Below are positions 28,054 to 37,622 of a DNA stretch of 64,000 bases, piece by piece. Below the pieces are notes generated by a model. It saw only the letters and a list, made by a program, of their open reading frames with translations, ran no database searches and was not told the DNA's origin. The number at the start of each line of letters is the position of its first letter. Positions within the stretch are counted from its first letter, which is position 1. The stretch lies in the NCBI RefSeq assembly GCF_028281565.1, contig NZ_JANQJQ010000041.1, forward strand, positions 124,001-188,000, in the 5' to 3' direction. The position numbers and the translations under genes are program-made. Source of the stretch: Seonamhaeicola sp. (GTDB lineage: Bacteria > Bacteroidota > Bacteroidia > Flavobacteriales > Flavobacteriaceae).

Positions 28054-29222
28054 AATGTAAAATATCATTTTTAGTGGTAACTCTTTTTTCTTTTATGGCA
28101 TTAGTGTCATGTAAAGAAAAAAACAAAGAGCAAGTCATAGAAGCACACAAAGAACTAAATCTTGGAGCCATGGTACAACCGGTTTCCGAGAAGCACAAAT
28201 TTATTAGTGAAGACTATCATATATGGGGAGCTTCAGTGGTAAAAGGTGATGATGGAAAATACCATATGTATTATTCCAGATGGGAATATGAATTGGGACA
28301 TATGGGTTGGGTAACAGATTCTGAGATTGCCTATGCGGTGGCAGATAAAGCTGAAGGCCCTTATAAACATGTAAATGTGGCATTGCCTGCTCGTGGGGAA
28401 CAATTCTGGGACGGTACAACCACACATAACCCTAACATCATTAGAAAAAACGGAAGGTATTACCTGTATTACATGGGCTGCACATCTTCTGTTAAAGCTG
28501 TGCAGCCTACTTCAATGAAACATAAGGACTGGTGGATTTATAGAAATAATCAAAGGATTGGAGTGGCATGGTCAGATAATCCTGAAGGGCCGTGGAATAG
28601 ACTTGATGAGCCAGTCATCACTGTAGATGAAGACCCGAATGCTCCGGACGCACTTGTGGTTACTAATCCGGCTGTAAATGTGGGACCTGATGGAAAAATG
28701 TTCGCAGTATACAAAGTGGTAGCTAAAACCGAAGATTGGAAACCTGTAGATATGGAGAGTGATGACACCTGGGTGGTATCAAAGGGGGGGAATGTACGAT
28801 ATATGGCTGCATCTGCTGATAGTCCGCTAGGACCATTCACTAAGTACAAAGAGACCATTTTCGAATTAAAAGGAGAGGAAGAAACACATATGATCGCCGA
28901 AGACCCCTATGTATGGAGTCAGGATGGGAAATACTATGCTTTAGTGACTGATATAAAAGGTTCGTTTACAGGTGATTATGGGGCTATTGCTTTGATGGAA
29001 TCAGATAATGGACATGATTGGGTGCAATCAAAACATCCGATGGTGGTTCCTGGAAAAATTCTGAAAGAAGATGGTACCAGAACGGAGTATAAAATTGAGC
29101 GTCCTCAATTATTGGTAGAAGATGGCAAACCCACTTTCTTATTTGGTGCATTAGGTATAACAGTAGACGGAGTTCACAGAGGGCATGCATGCAACCTTAG
29201 AATTCCACTTAAACAAAATTAA
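28044..29222 (+). CDS. GH43-like five-bladed beta-propeller lipoprotein
   Basis: This 392-residue lipoprotein (lipobox MALVSC) overlaps the FAD gene by 10 nt. It has the repeating blade pattern of the GH43/GH32/GH117/GH130-type propellers: WGASVVKGDDGKYHMYYSRW, THNPNIIRKNGRYYLYYMG, and IAEDPYVWSQDGKYYALVTD. It resembles the proteins at 32406, 33517 and the N-terminal half of 40580, so this family occurs four times in the locus. I cannot match it to a numbered CAZy family, so activity and linkage are open. The acidic residues in the EDP block and the N-terminal aromatic-rich loop are candidate active-site elements. It is anchored by lipid, likely facing the periplasm or the outside. Confidence 0.8.
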   Translation: MQVKCKISFLVVTLFSFMALVSCKEKNKEQVIEAHKELNLGAMVQPVSEKHKFISEDYHIWGASVVKGDDGKYHMYYSRWEYELGHMGWVTDSEIAYAVADKAEGPYKHVNVALPARGEQFWDGTTTHNPNIIRKNGRYYLYYMGCTSSVKAVQPTSMKHKDWWIYRNNQRIGVAWSDNPEGPWNRLDEPVITVDEDPNAPDALVVTNPAVNVGPDGKMFAVYKVVAKTEDWKPVDMESDDTWVVSKGGNVRYMAASADSPLGPFTKYKETIFELKGEEETHMIAEDPYVWSQDGKYYALVTDIKGSFTGDYGAIALMESDNGHDWVQSKHPMVVPGKILKEDGTRTEYKIERPQLLVEDGKPTFLFGALGITVDGVHRGHACNLRIPLKQN

Positions 29223-29223
29223 T

Positions 29224-32200
29224 ATGAGACACGTTTTTTTAGTTTTAATAGTATTATTACTTGTAAGTTGTAATTCTGAAGAGGAGCTTATAACAAATGA
29301 TGCACTTTCATTAAATGGCCATTGGAAATTCCACACCATTTATGGTGAAGGCTCAAATTATTTAAATATTAAAGAAACTGAAAGTGATATTGTTATTGAT
29401 AATAATGATAACAATGTTAAAACCCAGGGTAAATGGAGCAGCAAAAAAACGGCAGCTCGCTTTTCAAAATTATACGGGGAAGATTATTTGCAGCACAATT
29501 TTACCCTAACAGAACTGAAGGGTGGTAATAAAACCGATAGCTCGTATGTTAGGTTCTATCCCAATTTTAAGAATTCCGGTTATTATGAGGTATTTACAAT
29601 ATTCCCATTTGCATCGCACCTTACCACTCAATACAACGTCAAGCACGCAGAAGGTATTACCACCAAGTATGTAAGCCAAAGAACTTATTGTAATGAGTGG
29701 ATAAGTTTGGGTATTTACAATTTTAACAGTGAAGATGAAAATTACGTAGAGCTTACGGCCATTGTAAGCGGAGCCGTTGCGGCCGATGCTGTTATGTTCA
29801 GGGAAATCTCCGAAGAGAAATATTTAACCGCCAAAGAAGAACCAAAACAGGTATTTAAGACTGATTTTGATGATTCTGACTGGTATGACTTAAAGGTACC
29901 CGGGCATTGGGGCATGATCAACGATTTTTCAAATTATACGGGAAAAGGTTGGTACAGAAAAACTATTGATACTCCCGAAGGTTGGACTAAAGCTTCAGGT
30001 AACCGGTATTATTTAAAATTTGGTGGGGTGTATCACCTTTCAAAAGTTTACCTCAATGGAAAATTCATTGGGAAAAACAGGGGCGGATTTACACCTTTTG
30101 AGTTCGATGTAACTGGAGCCTTAAATTTTAATGGAAAAAATGTCATTGCGGTTCAGGCCGATAATAGTGCTATTGTGGGAGCTACCTGGAATTGGGGCGG
30201 CATTATAAGAGATGTAACGTTAACAAAAAACAAAGATGTTAGGATAGATTATCAATACATGCATGCGGAACCGGATTTGGAAAAAGGAACGGCTCAGTTA
30301 AAATTAAAAGTGAGGATTGAAAATAATGCTCCGGAAAAAAGAACAGTTAATGTTAATTCTAAGATAGTTGATACGGACGAAATAGCTGGCCTTAGCGGAA
30401 CCATGGAAATTGATGCAAACTCGGTTAAGGACATACATTTGGAAACTACGTTATCAGCCGAAAATGTTAAGCTCTGGCATTTTGATCACCCCAACCTTTA
30501 TAAGCTCGAAACTTCAGTATCTGATTCTAATGGTCAAGTTGATGCCAGGCAGGATAACTTCGGGATTAGAAAAATTGAATTGACAGATTCTCAAATGCTA
30601 TTGAATGGCGAACCGGTACGACTGGCAGGTTTCAACAGGGTAAGTGAGAGCAGATTTTGGGGCTCTTCTGAGCCTGTTGCCATTTTAGAAAAGGACGTAG
30701 ATCTTATGAAAGAAGCAGGCGCCAATTTTATGAGAATCATGCATGGCACGCAAAATGAAAAACTGATGGAACTGTGTGATAAAAAGGGAATTCTATTGTT
30801 TGAAGAAGTTAATGTAAGGGATTTAGATAATGACGAGTTCAGGGCCAATTATTATCCGCTTTCAAAACTTGAAAAAGAAACAGGAATTAAAGTAAACCCC
30901 GAAGATGAAGAGATTTTAATGTTGGATGAACCTTATATAAAAGTAACCGAAAAACATAATCTGAAAATTTCTGAAAAGAACTATTTCCTATCCAAATATT
31001 GGCTTAAGGGTATGATTGAACGGGACATTAATCACCCGAGTATTATTGGCTGGAGTGTGGGGAATGAACTAAACAATCATATGGCCTATGGTAAAGCCGC
31101 CATGGCATATGTAAAGAACGAAATCGATCCTTACAGGTTAGTTACCTGTGTGAGTAATTCAGGCCAGAAAGAACAGTACACGCCTGAAACAGACCCTAAT
31201 ACCTATGTAGACCTGATCATGCATAATATGTATCGCTGGCAGGGGAAACCTCAGGAAATTTTAAATGCCTTAAGAACCAAATGGCCCGATAAACCGGTCT
31301 TTATTTCGGAATATGGATTTGATCCTTTCCCATCAACAGAAATAGATGGTGATAAAGAAATATTTTCCGAATGGATGAACCATTACAGGCATAAAAATGA
31401 GTTTGTGATCGGGACTTCCATGTGGACCTTCAATGACTACCGAAGTGGTTATGCGGCTACCACAGCCGAAGAAAACAGAGTCTGGGGTATCATCACGTCA
31501 TGGAGGCACAAAAGGCGCTTATTTGACCGTATTAAAAAAGAGCATGCCCCTATAGAGAATCTTGAAATATTAAATGTTGATTTTAAAAAGAAATCGGCGG
31601 ACATTCTAATACCTATTAAAAGCAGAAGTGACTATCCAAGTCATACCATGACAGGGTATCAGTTGAAGTATCAATTTACAGATACGGCCGGCGCCATAGT
31701 TTTAAATAAGGCTATGGATTTACCGGCTTTAAGACCAGAGGACAACTATTGGAAAGGTTCCATCACCTGGGACGATTTACCGGATAATGTTTTAGATTTA
31801 AAGGTTAGTCTGGTAACACCAACAAACCATTCGAGATTTGACCAAACCCTTTCATTTCAAAAAGCCATAACGCCGGAAATAAACGAAGTAATTCCAGGAA
31901 AAAATGCTGTTAGAATACTATTTGATAAAGTGCCTAATGCTACTGAATATTTTGTGACTTATAAAAATGATACAGGACAAGAGACTAAATCATATAGAAC
32001 CATAACCAACGCCATTAATGTTGACAGCCTGGGTAATGGCAAAGCGTACGGCTTCAAACTTTATGCGGTAAATGATAAAGGGATCAGCAACCCTTCCGAA
32101 GAAGTGAAAGCCACAACTAACCAAAAGGCATTACCGCCAGTTATCTGGGATGCCTTTATCACTGATAATAAACTGGTTATTGGCTATTCCAGTGATTTTG

Positions 32201-32382
32201 ATGATGGCGATTATACGATTAAATATGGAACTTCCAGAGATAATTTAGATAAAGAATTCGTCTCAAATGTAAGAGGTATGGTATCTATTGATTTAAATGG
32301 AGAGCAAATGGTTTATTGCAAATTGAAGCGAAAAACAGAAACAGGAGACAGTGGGTGGTCCAATAGTGTAGAAGCAAAATAA
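29224..32382 (+). CDS. GH2-family lipoprotein with golvesin-like insert and C-terminal Fn3 domain
   Basis: I start at the ATG at 29224, 1 nt after the previous stop, because it gives a clean lipoprotein signal (MRHVFLVLIVLLLVSC, lipid Cys16); 1052 residues. The GH2 jelly roll begins with LSLNGHWKF (29-36) but is interrupted by about 150 residues before DFDDSDWYDLKVPGHWG. The insert (about 45-200; SGYYEVFTIFP, YVSQ, WISLGIYNF) resembles the golvesin C-terminal or xanthan-lyase CBM-like domain. The TIM barrel has E615 in WSVGNE (acid/base) and E696 in FISEYG (nucleophile). The C-terminus carries a fibronectin-III-like domain (about 895-985) and another small beta domain. It should be a beta-glycosidase that also grips a polymer. 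Confidence 0.88.
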   Translation: MRHVFLVLIVLLLVSCNSEEELITNDALSLNGHWKFHTIYGEGSNYLNIKETESDIVIDNNDNNVKTQGKWSSKKTAARFSKLYGEDYLQHNFTLTELKGGNKTDSSYVRFYPNFKNSGYYEVFTIFPFASHLTTQYNVKHAEGITTKYVSQRTYCNEWISLGIYNFNSEDENYVELTAIVSGAVAADAVMFREISEEKYLTAKEEPKQVFKTDFDDSDWYDLKVPGHWGMINDFSNYTGKGWYRKTIDTPEGWTKASGNRYYLKFGGVYHLSKVYLNGKFIGKNRGGFTPFEFDVTGALNFNGKNVIAVQADNSAIVGATWNWGGIIRDVTLTKNKDVRIDYQYMHAEPDLEKGTAQLKLKVRIENNAPEKRTVNVNSKIVDTDEIAGLSGTMEIDANSVKDIHLETTLSAENVKLWHFDHPNLYKLETSVSDSNGQVDARQDNFGIRKIELTDSQMLLNGEPVRLAGFNRVSESRFWGSSEPVAILEKDVDLMKEAGANFMRIMHGTQNEKLMELCDKKGILLFEEVNVRDLDNDEFRANYYPLSKLEKETGIKVNPEDEEILMLDEPYIKVTEKHNLKISEKNYFLSKYWLKGMIERDINHPSIIGWSVGNELNNHMAYGKAAMAYVKNEIDPYRLVTCVSNSGQKEQYTPETDPNTYVDLIMHNMYRWQGKPQEILNALRTKWPDKPVFISEYGFDPFPSTEIDGDKEIFSEWMNHYRHKNEFVIGTSMWTFNDYRSGYAATTAEENRVWGIITSWRHKRRLFDRIKKEHAPIENLEILNVDFKKKSADILIPIKSRSDYPSHTMTGYQLKYQFTDTAGAIVLNKAMDLPALRPEDNYWKGSITWDDLPDNVLDLKVSLVTPTNHSRFDQTLSFQKAITPEINEVIPGKNAVRILFDKVPNATEYFVTYKNDTGQETKSYRTITNAINVDSLGNGKAYGFKLYAVNDKGISNPSEEVKATTNQKALPPVIWDAFITDNKLVIGYSSDFDDGDYTIKYGTSRDNLDKEFVSNVRGMVSIDLNGEQMVYCKLKRKTETGDSGWSNSVEAK

Positions 32383-32405
32383 CAGTTACTAATAAAGCCT
32401 TATTT

Positions 32406-33509
32406 ATGGTAAAAAAAATAATATACCTAATAGTAGTAACCTGTTTTATTTTTTCTTGTGGTAAGGGAAAAAATGAGACTATGGAACCTGTAAAGGACGA
32501 TAATTATAAATTAGAGTTCGATAAAGTAGCCTTAAAATCTAAGTTTGAGAGTGATTCCATAACCATATGGGGTGCTTCAATAATAAAAGGGCAGGATAGC
32601 TTGTACCATATGTTTTATTCAAGATGGAAAAAAGACCTTGGATGGGCATGGGTTACGCATTCCGAAATTGCTCATGCGACATCTAAATCTCCGTTTGGCC
32701 CATTTATTCATAAAGATGTAACTCTTGGAGTCAGAGGTGCTGAATTTTGGGATGGACTTTGCACTCATAACCCAACAGTACATAAATTCGATGGTAAGTA
32801 TTACCTGTACTATATGGGTAACACAGGAGATGGTGTCAACCCGTGTGTACCTGGAAAGATCAAATACAATTGGACACACAGAAACAATCAACGAATTGGT
32901 GTTGCAGTGGCTGATGATCCTAATGGTCCTTGGAAACGTTTCGACACACCATTAATTGATGCGAGTTCTGATGAAAATGCCTTGGATGCTCTGTTGGCTA
33001 ATAATCCTTCCATCACAAAACGTCCGGATGGAGGGTATTTAATGGTGTATAAAGCAGTTGGGAAAAAAATCAAGAAAATTTCAGGAGGGCCGGTAGTACA
33101 TTGTGTAGCTACATCAGATAGTCCAACGGGACCTTTTAAGAAATATGATAAACCCGTATTTACGGCTAAAGGACATGATTTTCCCGCAGAGGACCCTTTT
33201 ATTTGGTATGAAAAAGGCAAGTATAGAGCCATTGTAAAAGATATGCATGGTGCTTTTACTGATGCAGGTCAAGCTTTGGTATTATTTGAATCTGAAGATG
33301 GATTTGATTGGAACTTATCTAAAAACGGTTTAGTCTCTAAACTGGAAATAAATTGGGAAGACGGGACTACGCAGAAGGTAGACCATTTAGAAAGGCCCCA
33401 GTTATATATAGAAAATGGAAAACCAATAGCACTTTTATGTGCTTCGGATGTTAAAGATGAAAAAGGTGTATTGCATGCTTTTAATGTTCAAATACCTATT
33501 AAAAATTAA
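32406..33509 (+). CDS. GH43-like five-bladed beta-propeller lipoprotein (second copy)
   Basis: This 367-residue lipoprotein (lipobox IFSC) is a paralogue of 28044 and is even closer to 33517. Shared blocks are WGASIIKGQDSLYHMFYSRW, GAEFWDGLCTHNPTV, YYLYYMGNTGDG, HRNNQRIGVAVADDPNGPW and PAEDPFIWYEKGKYRAIVKD. It lies 23 nt after the GH2 gene and 7 nt before the next copy. Tandem duplication with divergence suggests each copy handles a different substituent on one backbone. The enzymatic family is uncertain; the five-bladed propeller fold is well supported by the repeated Y-x-x-Y/F and D-G-K-Y patterns. Confidence 0.8.
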   Translation: MVKKIIYLIVVTCFIFSCGKGKNETMEPVKDDNYKLEFDKVALKSKFESDSITIWGASIIKGQDSLYHMFYSRWKKDLGWAWVTHSEIAHATSKSPFGPFIHKDVTLGVRGAEFWDGLCTHNPTVHKFDGKYYLYYMGNTGDGVNPCVPGKIKYNWTHRNNQRIGVAVADDPNGPWKRFDTPLIDASSDENALDALLANNPSITKRPDGGYLMVYKAVGKKIKKISGGPVVHCVATSDSPTGPFKKYDKPVFTAKGHDFPAEDPFIWYEKGKYRAIVKDMHGAFTDAGQALVLFESEDGFDWNLSKNGLVSKLEINWEDGTTQKVDHLERPQLYIENGKPIALLCASDVKDEKGVLHAFNVQIPIKN

Positions 33510-33516
33510 TATAAAT

Positions 33517-34647
33517 ATGTTAAAAATAAAACAGCTTATAGGCTTAGTGGTCATTGCACTTGTTATTGGTGCCTGTGGAAAAAAAGAAAACAAACAGGAC
33601 CCAAAAAAGAAAGCGGTTATTGATTATAAAATTGAGTTTGAGAAGGTCGCTCCCCAATCGGTATTTGTTAATGATACCATGAGTATTTGGGGTGGCTCTT
33701 TGGTAAAAGGGGAAGATAATCTGTACCATATGTTTTATTCCATTTGGCCCAAAAAAATTGGCTGGGAGTGGGTGAATTACTCCATAATTGCCCATGCAAC
33801 ATCAGAGTCACCATTCGGTCCTTTTAAGTATAAAGACGATGCGCTTCCGGACAGAGGTCCTGAATTTTGGGATGGTTCAACCACACATAATCCAACGGTT
33901 CATAAATTCAATGGTAAGTACTACCTATATTATATGGGCAATACAGGTGATAAAAAAATAGTAAGTGCCCCCGGTAAACAAAAGATAAATTGGGTGCATA
34001 GAAACAACCAGCGTATTGGTGTGGCGGTTGCTGATAGTCCAAACGGCCCGTGGAAACGTTTTGATAAACCTGTTCTGAATATCACTGAAAATGATTCACT
34101 GGCACATGATGCTTTAATGACCTCCAATCCATCCGTTTGTCAAATGGCAGATGGAAAGATCTTGATGGTATATAAAGCTGTAGGGAAAAAGTTTCCTTTG
34201 CCACAAGGCGGGCCCGTGGTGCACATGGTGGCCATTGCAGACTCTCCAACAGGGCCCTTTAAAAAGTATCCGGATCCCGTTTTTACATTTGAAGGGGAGC
34301 GTTTTCCCGCTGAAGACCCTTATATCTGGTACCAGGAAGGGAAATACCGTGCTATTGTGAAACGCATTAAGCACGAGGGTAAAAAACGTGTATTTTCTTT
34401 GGTGCATTATGATTCTGAGGACGGCATCAATTGGAACCAGGCCAAACATTTTGAAATATCAGATAAAACAGTAACCTGGGAAGATGGTTCAACCACTAAA
34501 TTTAATCATTTGGAACGTCCGCAGGTTTTTATTGAAAACGGAGAACCGGTGGCACTTTTATGTGCTGCGGATACTATTGATGCGAATAATGTACGGCATT
34601 CGTATAATATTCAAATTCCATTAAAAATTACAAAACACAAAAACTAA
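33517..34647 (+). CDS. GH43-like five-bladed beta-propeller lipoprotein (third copy)
   Basis: The open frame extends upstream to 33439 inside the previous gene, but the ATG at 33517 precedes a proper lipoprotein signal (LVVIALVIGACG), so I start there; 376 residues. It parallels 32406 block by block: WGGSLVKGEDNLYHMFYS, GPEFWDGSTTHNPTVHKF, YYLYYMGNTGD, HRNNQRIGVAVADSPNGPW and PAEDPYIWYQEGKYRAIVK. The two genes are 7 nt apart and clearly arose by tandem duplication. It is followed by a GH2 gene after 5 nt. The role is presumably removal of a terminal sugar from the galactan; no family number can be given. Confidence 0.8.
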   Translation: MLKIKQLIGLVVIALVIGACGKKENKQDPKKKAVIDYKIEFEKVAPQSVFVNDTMSIWGGSLVKGEDNLYHMFYSIWPKKIGWEWVNYSIIAHATSESPFGPFKYKDDALPDRGPEFWDGSTTHNPTVHKFNGKYYLYYMGNTGDKKIVSAPGKQKINWVHRNNQRIGVAVADSPNGPWKRFDKPVLNITENDSLAHDALMTSNPSVCQMADGKILMVYKAVGKKFPLPQGGPVVHMVAIADSPTGPFKKYPDPVFTFEGERFPAEDPYIWYQEGKYRAIVKRIKHEGKKRVFSLVHYDSEDGINWNQAKHFEISDKTVTWEDGSTTKFNHLERPQVFIENGEPVALLCAADTIDANNVRHSYNIQIPLKITKHKN

Positions 34648-34652
34648 TAACA

Positions 34653-36374
34653 ATGAGGAGCGTAGCGTGCTTTCTATTACTTTTTATAACTATTTGTTCC
34701 TGTGGGGATAAATCAAAAGATCATATTTCAAATGAATTGTCACTTAATGGAGTTTGGCAACTTTTGGTCAATAATGATATAGGGTTGGAGAATATTTTCT
34801 ATGAAGATTATAGTAAGTGGGACACCATAAAAGTGCCGGGTAATTGGGATACCAGAGAACGCTATTCGGAATATGTTGGAAAGGGCTATTATCAAAAAGG
34901 ATTTGAATTACCTAAAACCTGGAAAGGAAAACAAATCAGATTAAAATTCGATGCAGTTTATGAAACTGCAAAGGTTTGGCTGAACGGGAGCTTATTAGGG
35001 GAGCATGTTGGAGGCTACACGCCATTTGAGTTCAACATCACCGATAAAGTAGATTTTAAAAATGAAAACTCAGTCATAGTAATGGCTGATAATACCTATA
35101 AACGAGGCGCCTGGTGGGCCTGGGGCGGTATTAGTAGAAACGTCTCGCTTATAGCCAATGAAGATGTTAGGATGGTCTATCAGCACATTACATCAGAACC
35201 CGATTTTGATAATAACAAAGTAAGTTTCACTATTAAATATAAGCTCGAAAATAATGGCGAAAGACCGGCCTTAACTCAAATTTATTCTGAGATAGAAGGG
35301 GTTCATAAAGATTCTGTCGCTATTGCTATTGAAAAAGGATCAACCGCTGTTTCTTATTTAAAATTTGAAAAGAACTTATCCGATGTTAATCTATGGCATT
35401 TTGATTCACCGAATCTTTATGAGTTGAATAGTTCTATTATCGTTAATGATAAAGAGGTCGATTCCGCTTCTGATAAATTCGGCATCAGAAAGTTTGAAGT
35501 TAAAGGAGAGCAATTCTACTTAAATAATGAAGCTGTTAGGATGAATGGTGTTAACCGAGTGCATGACCACCCGGATTATGGGAATACAGAACCGAACCAT
35601 TTAGTGAAGGAGGATATGTTCGATATTAAATACAATCTGGGCTGTAATTTCTCCAGGTTAATGCATGCACCATTGCCTAAAAATTTATTAAAATTATGCG
35701 ATAGTATCGGATTTTTAGTAGTTGAAGAAATACCTGTTTGGGGCGATGATGACCCTCAGGCATTTCCCAATAACCCTCGAACCAAGCAATGGCTGAAAGA
35801 GATGATAGAACGCGATTATAATCATCCCTCGGTGGTGGCCTGGAGTGTAGGGAACGAGTTAAGGGATACTATTAACCCATGGCCCAAAAAAGCCATGACC
35901 CCTGAGCAATACGGGTACGTTAATTCTATGTTAGACTATACAGAGGAGCTGGACCCAGCAAGGTTGAAAACATACGTCACTATAACGTCATACAGAGAAG
36001 GAGTTATTGGAAGCGAACCTTATGAAAAAGTCGATTTTATTTCTATGAATTCTTATGGTCCGGCAGTAGAACTGACAAAGAAAACACATGATAAGTTTCC
36101 CGGGAAACCCATTTTCATTTCAGAAATTGGTAAAGGTCAAATAGGTCCTGCTCCTGGTGCTAAGTTAAGTGATGAGTTAGTCGGTTATATGAAAGAGCTT
36201 AAAAACCTTCCGTATGTCACAGGCGTTTCCATTTGGAGTTATAATGATTACCGAAGTAACTACAAAGGCACCCCGGAATCAGGATTTAGAGAATGGGGTG
36301 TGGTTGATGAACGTCGAAATAAAAAGGAGGCTTATAATCAGTTAAAAGAAATTTACAAAGCATGGCAAGATTAA
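34653..36374 (+). CDS. GH2-family glycoside hydrolase, lipoprotein, compact form
   Basis: This 573-residue lipoprotein (lipobox ICSC) ends at the TIM barrel without the extra C-terminal domains of the other GH2 enzymes. Its order is jelly roll (LSLNGVWQL to about 170), Ig-like domain, then barrel from LNNEAVRMNGVNRVHDHP. E402 in WSVGNE is the expected acid/base and E491 in FISEIG the nucleophile. It resembles the barrel of 29224 (for example the VSIWSYNDYRS / TSMWTFNDYRS block), so the two are related, but it lacks the golvesin-like insert. It overlaps the GH16 gene by 13 nt. It should be a beta-galactosidase, beta-glucuronidase or similar. Confidence 0.88.
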   Translation: MRSVACFLLLFITICSCGDKSKDHISNELSLNGVWQLLVNNDIGLENIFYEDYSKWDTIKVPGNWDTRERYSEYVGKGYYQKGFELPKTWKGKQIRLKFDAVYETAKVWLNGSLLGEHVGGYTPFEFNITDKVDFKNENSVIVMADNTYKRGAWWAWGGISRNVSLIANEDVRMVYQHITSEPDFDNNKVSFTIKYKLENNGERPALTQIYSEIEGVHKDSVAIAIEKGSTAVSYLKFEKNLSDVNLWHFDSPNLYELNSSIIVNDKEVDSASDKFGIRKFEVKGEQFYLNNEAVRMNGVNRVHDHPDYGNTEPNHLVKEDMFDIKYNLGCNFSRLMHAPLPKNLLKLCDSIGFLVVEEIPVWGDDDPQAFPNNPRTKQWLKEMIERDYNHPSVVAWSVGNELRDTINPWPKKAMTPEQYGYVNSMLDYTEELDPARLKTYVTITSYREGVIGSEPYEKVDFISMNSYGPAVELTKKTHDKFPGKPIFISEIGKGQIGPAPGAKLSDELVGYMKELKNLPYVTGVSIWSYNDYRSNYKGTPESGFREWGVVDERRNKKEAYNQLKEIYKAWQD

Positions 36375-37609
36375 AAGGCATACATATTGTTTACGCTTTA
36401 ATTTTTCTGATATCAGGCACAATCACCGCCCAATTACCAGAAGTAGTTAAGGAGCATTATAAATTGGTTTGGGAAGATCAATTTGATTATCCCGATAAAA
36501 AACTTGATAAACAATGGGCGTCTCAAAACGGACCAAGTGGACATATACTTTGTAGTCGCTGGAGAGAAAATGTTGTTGTTAAAAATGGCCTGCTATACCT
36601 TGTAAACAAAAAGGAAAAACGTGCCGGTCAGGAGTGGACCTCAGGAAGCATCTGGACTAAAAAGAGATTCAAATACGGTTATTTTGAATGTCGTTATAAG
36701 TACGCTGGTGCTGAGGCTACCAATAATTCTTTTTGGTTAATGACTAAAGGAGGCGGGCAACCAGAAGAAGGAAAACGCTTTGAGATTGATATTAACGAAG
36801 GTCATTATCCAAATGAAGTCAATACCAATATTCACAATTGGTCTGATATCACTATAACAAAAGATGGGAAAAGAAAGCATCCTTCTAGTCATAAAGGGTT
36901 TGCTTATGGAGCCAAAAGTGGTTATTCTATTCAGTTAGAAATTCCGGTGAACACTAAAAAGATTCGATTCCAATCAAATAATAATGGGCGCTTTCATTTA
37001 GGAGAGTTCAGGGTATATGGTTTAAATGACGGAAATTACCCCGATGTGCTTTCTAAAACTGCTGATAGAGATATTCCAAATCTGAAAAATTTAGCAGCTT
37101 TTAAAGATGTAACAATAACGTCTAGTGGTTCGTATAAAAATAATAATTCGGAAAAAAACCTGATTGATGGTAATCCGAAATCCCGATGGAATACACAAGA
37201 TGAAGGGAATAAATGGTTGAAGTTTGAGTGGAAAGATGACATTACCATTGGTTGTATTCAATTTTTAAACGGTTGGCAATCTGCAAATGGTGACTGGCAT
37301 GATTTAATTAAAGATTATAAAATTCAATATTTAGATGATGGTGAATGGAAGGATATTTCCGTTTTAAACGTAACTGATAGTTATGATTTTGCAAACAAGT
37401 TTCATACGTATGGTTTATTATGGAACGAAAAGGAGATTGTATTTTACTTTGACGGCGAAGAAATCAGAAGAGAAAAAAATGAGTTTTGTTTCAGTGAAAC
37501 GCCAATTTGGTTGAGTTTAGCCATTATAAAATGGGCAGGTCCCGTAAAAGATAATATTGATGGGACCAGTATGCAAGTAGATTATGTTAAATATTACCAG
37601 AAAAAATAA
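36362..37609 (+). CDS. GH16-family endo-glycanase with nested discoidin-like domain
   Basis: This 415-residue protein has a signal peptide ending near ITAQ. Residues about 31-180 are the first half of a GH16 jelly roll: LVWEDQFDY, SGSIWTKKRFKYGYFECRYKY, and the catalytic block E141-I-D-I-N-E146. The fold then stops, and residues about 180-345 read as discoidin (F5/8 type C) material. This is a fragment ending in LGEFRVYG followed by a nearly full copy with NLIDGNPKSRWNT and WLKFEWKDD. GH16 resumes at FHTYGLLWNEKEIVFYFDGEEIR (348-369) and ends with the family's last strand. It overlaps the upstream GH2 gene by 13 nt. It should cut a beta-linked galactan internally; the insert may bind it. Confidence 0.87.
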   Translation: MARLKGIHIVYALIFLISGTITAQLPEVVKEHYKLVWEDQFDYPDKKLDKQWASQNGPSGHILCSRWRENVVVKNGLLYLVNKKEKRAGQEWTSGSIWTKKRFKYGYFECRYKYAGAEATNNSFWLMTKGGGQPEEGKRFEIDINEGHYPNEVNTNIHNWSDITITKDGKRKHPSSHKGFAYGAKSGYSIQLEIPVNTKKIRFQSNNNGRFHLGEFRVYGLNDGNYPDVLSKTADRDIPNLKNLAAFKDVTITSSGSYKNNNSEKNLIDGNPKSRWNTQDEGNKWLKFEWKDDITIGCIQFLNGWQSANGDWHDLIKDYKIQYLDDGEWKDISVLNVTDSYDFANKFHTYGLLWNEKEIVFYFDGEEIRREKNEFCFSETPIWLSLAIIKWAGPVKDNIDGTSMQVDYVKYYQKK

Positions 37610-37622
37610 ATAGATAATCAGG

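Noticed and set aside
33439-33516. Upstream extension of the third GH43-like gene into the second
   Set aside because: It would overlap the previous coding region by 71 nt and hide a perfect lipoprotein signal that begins at 33517.
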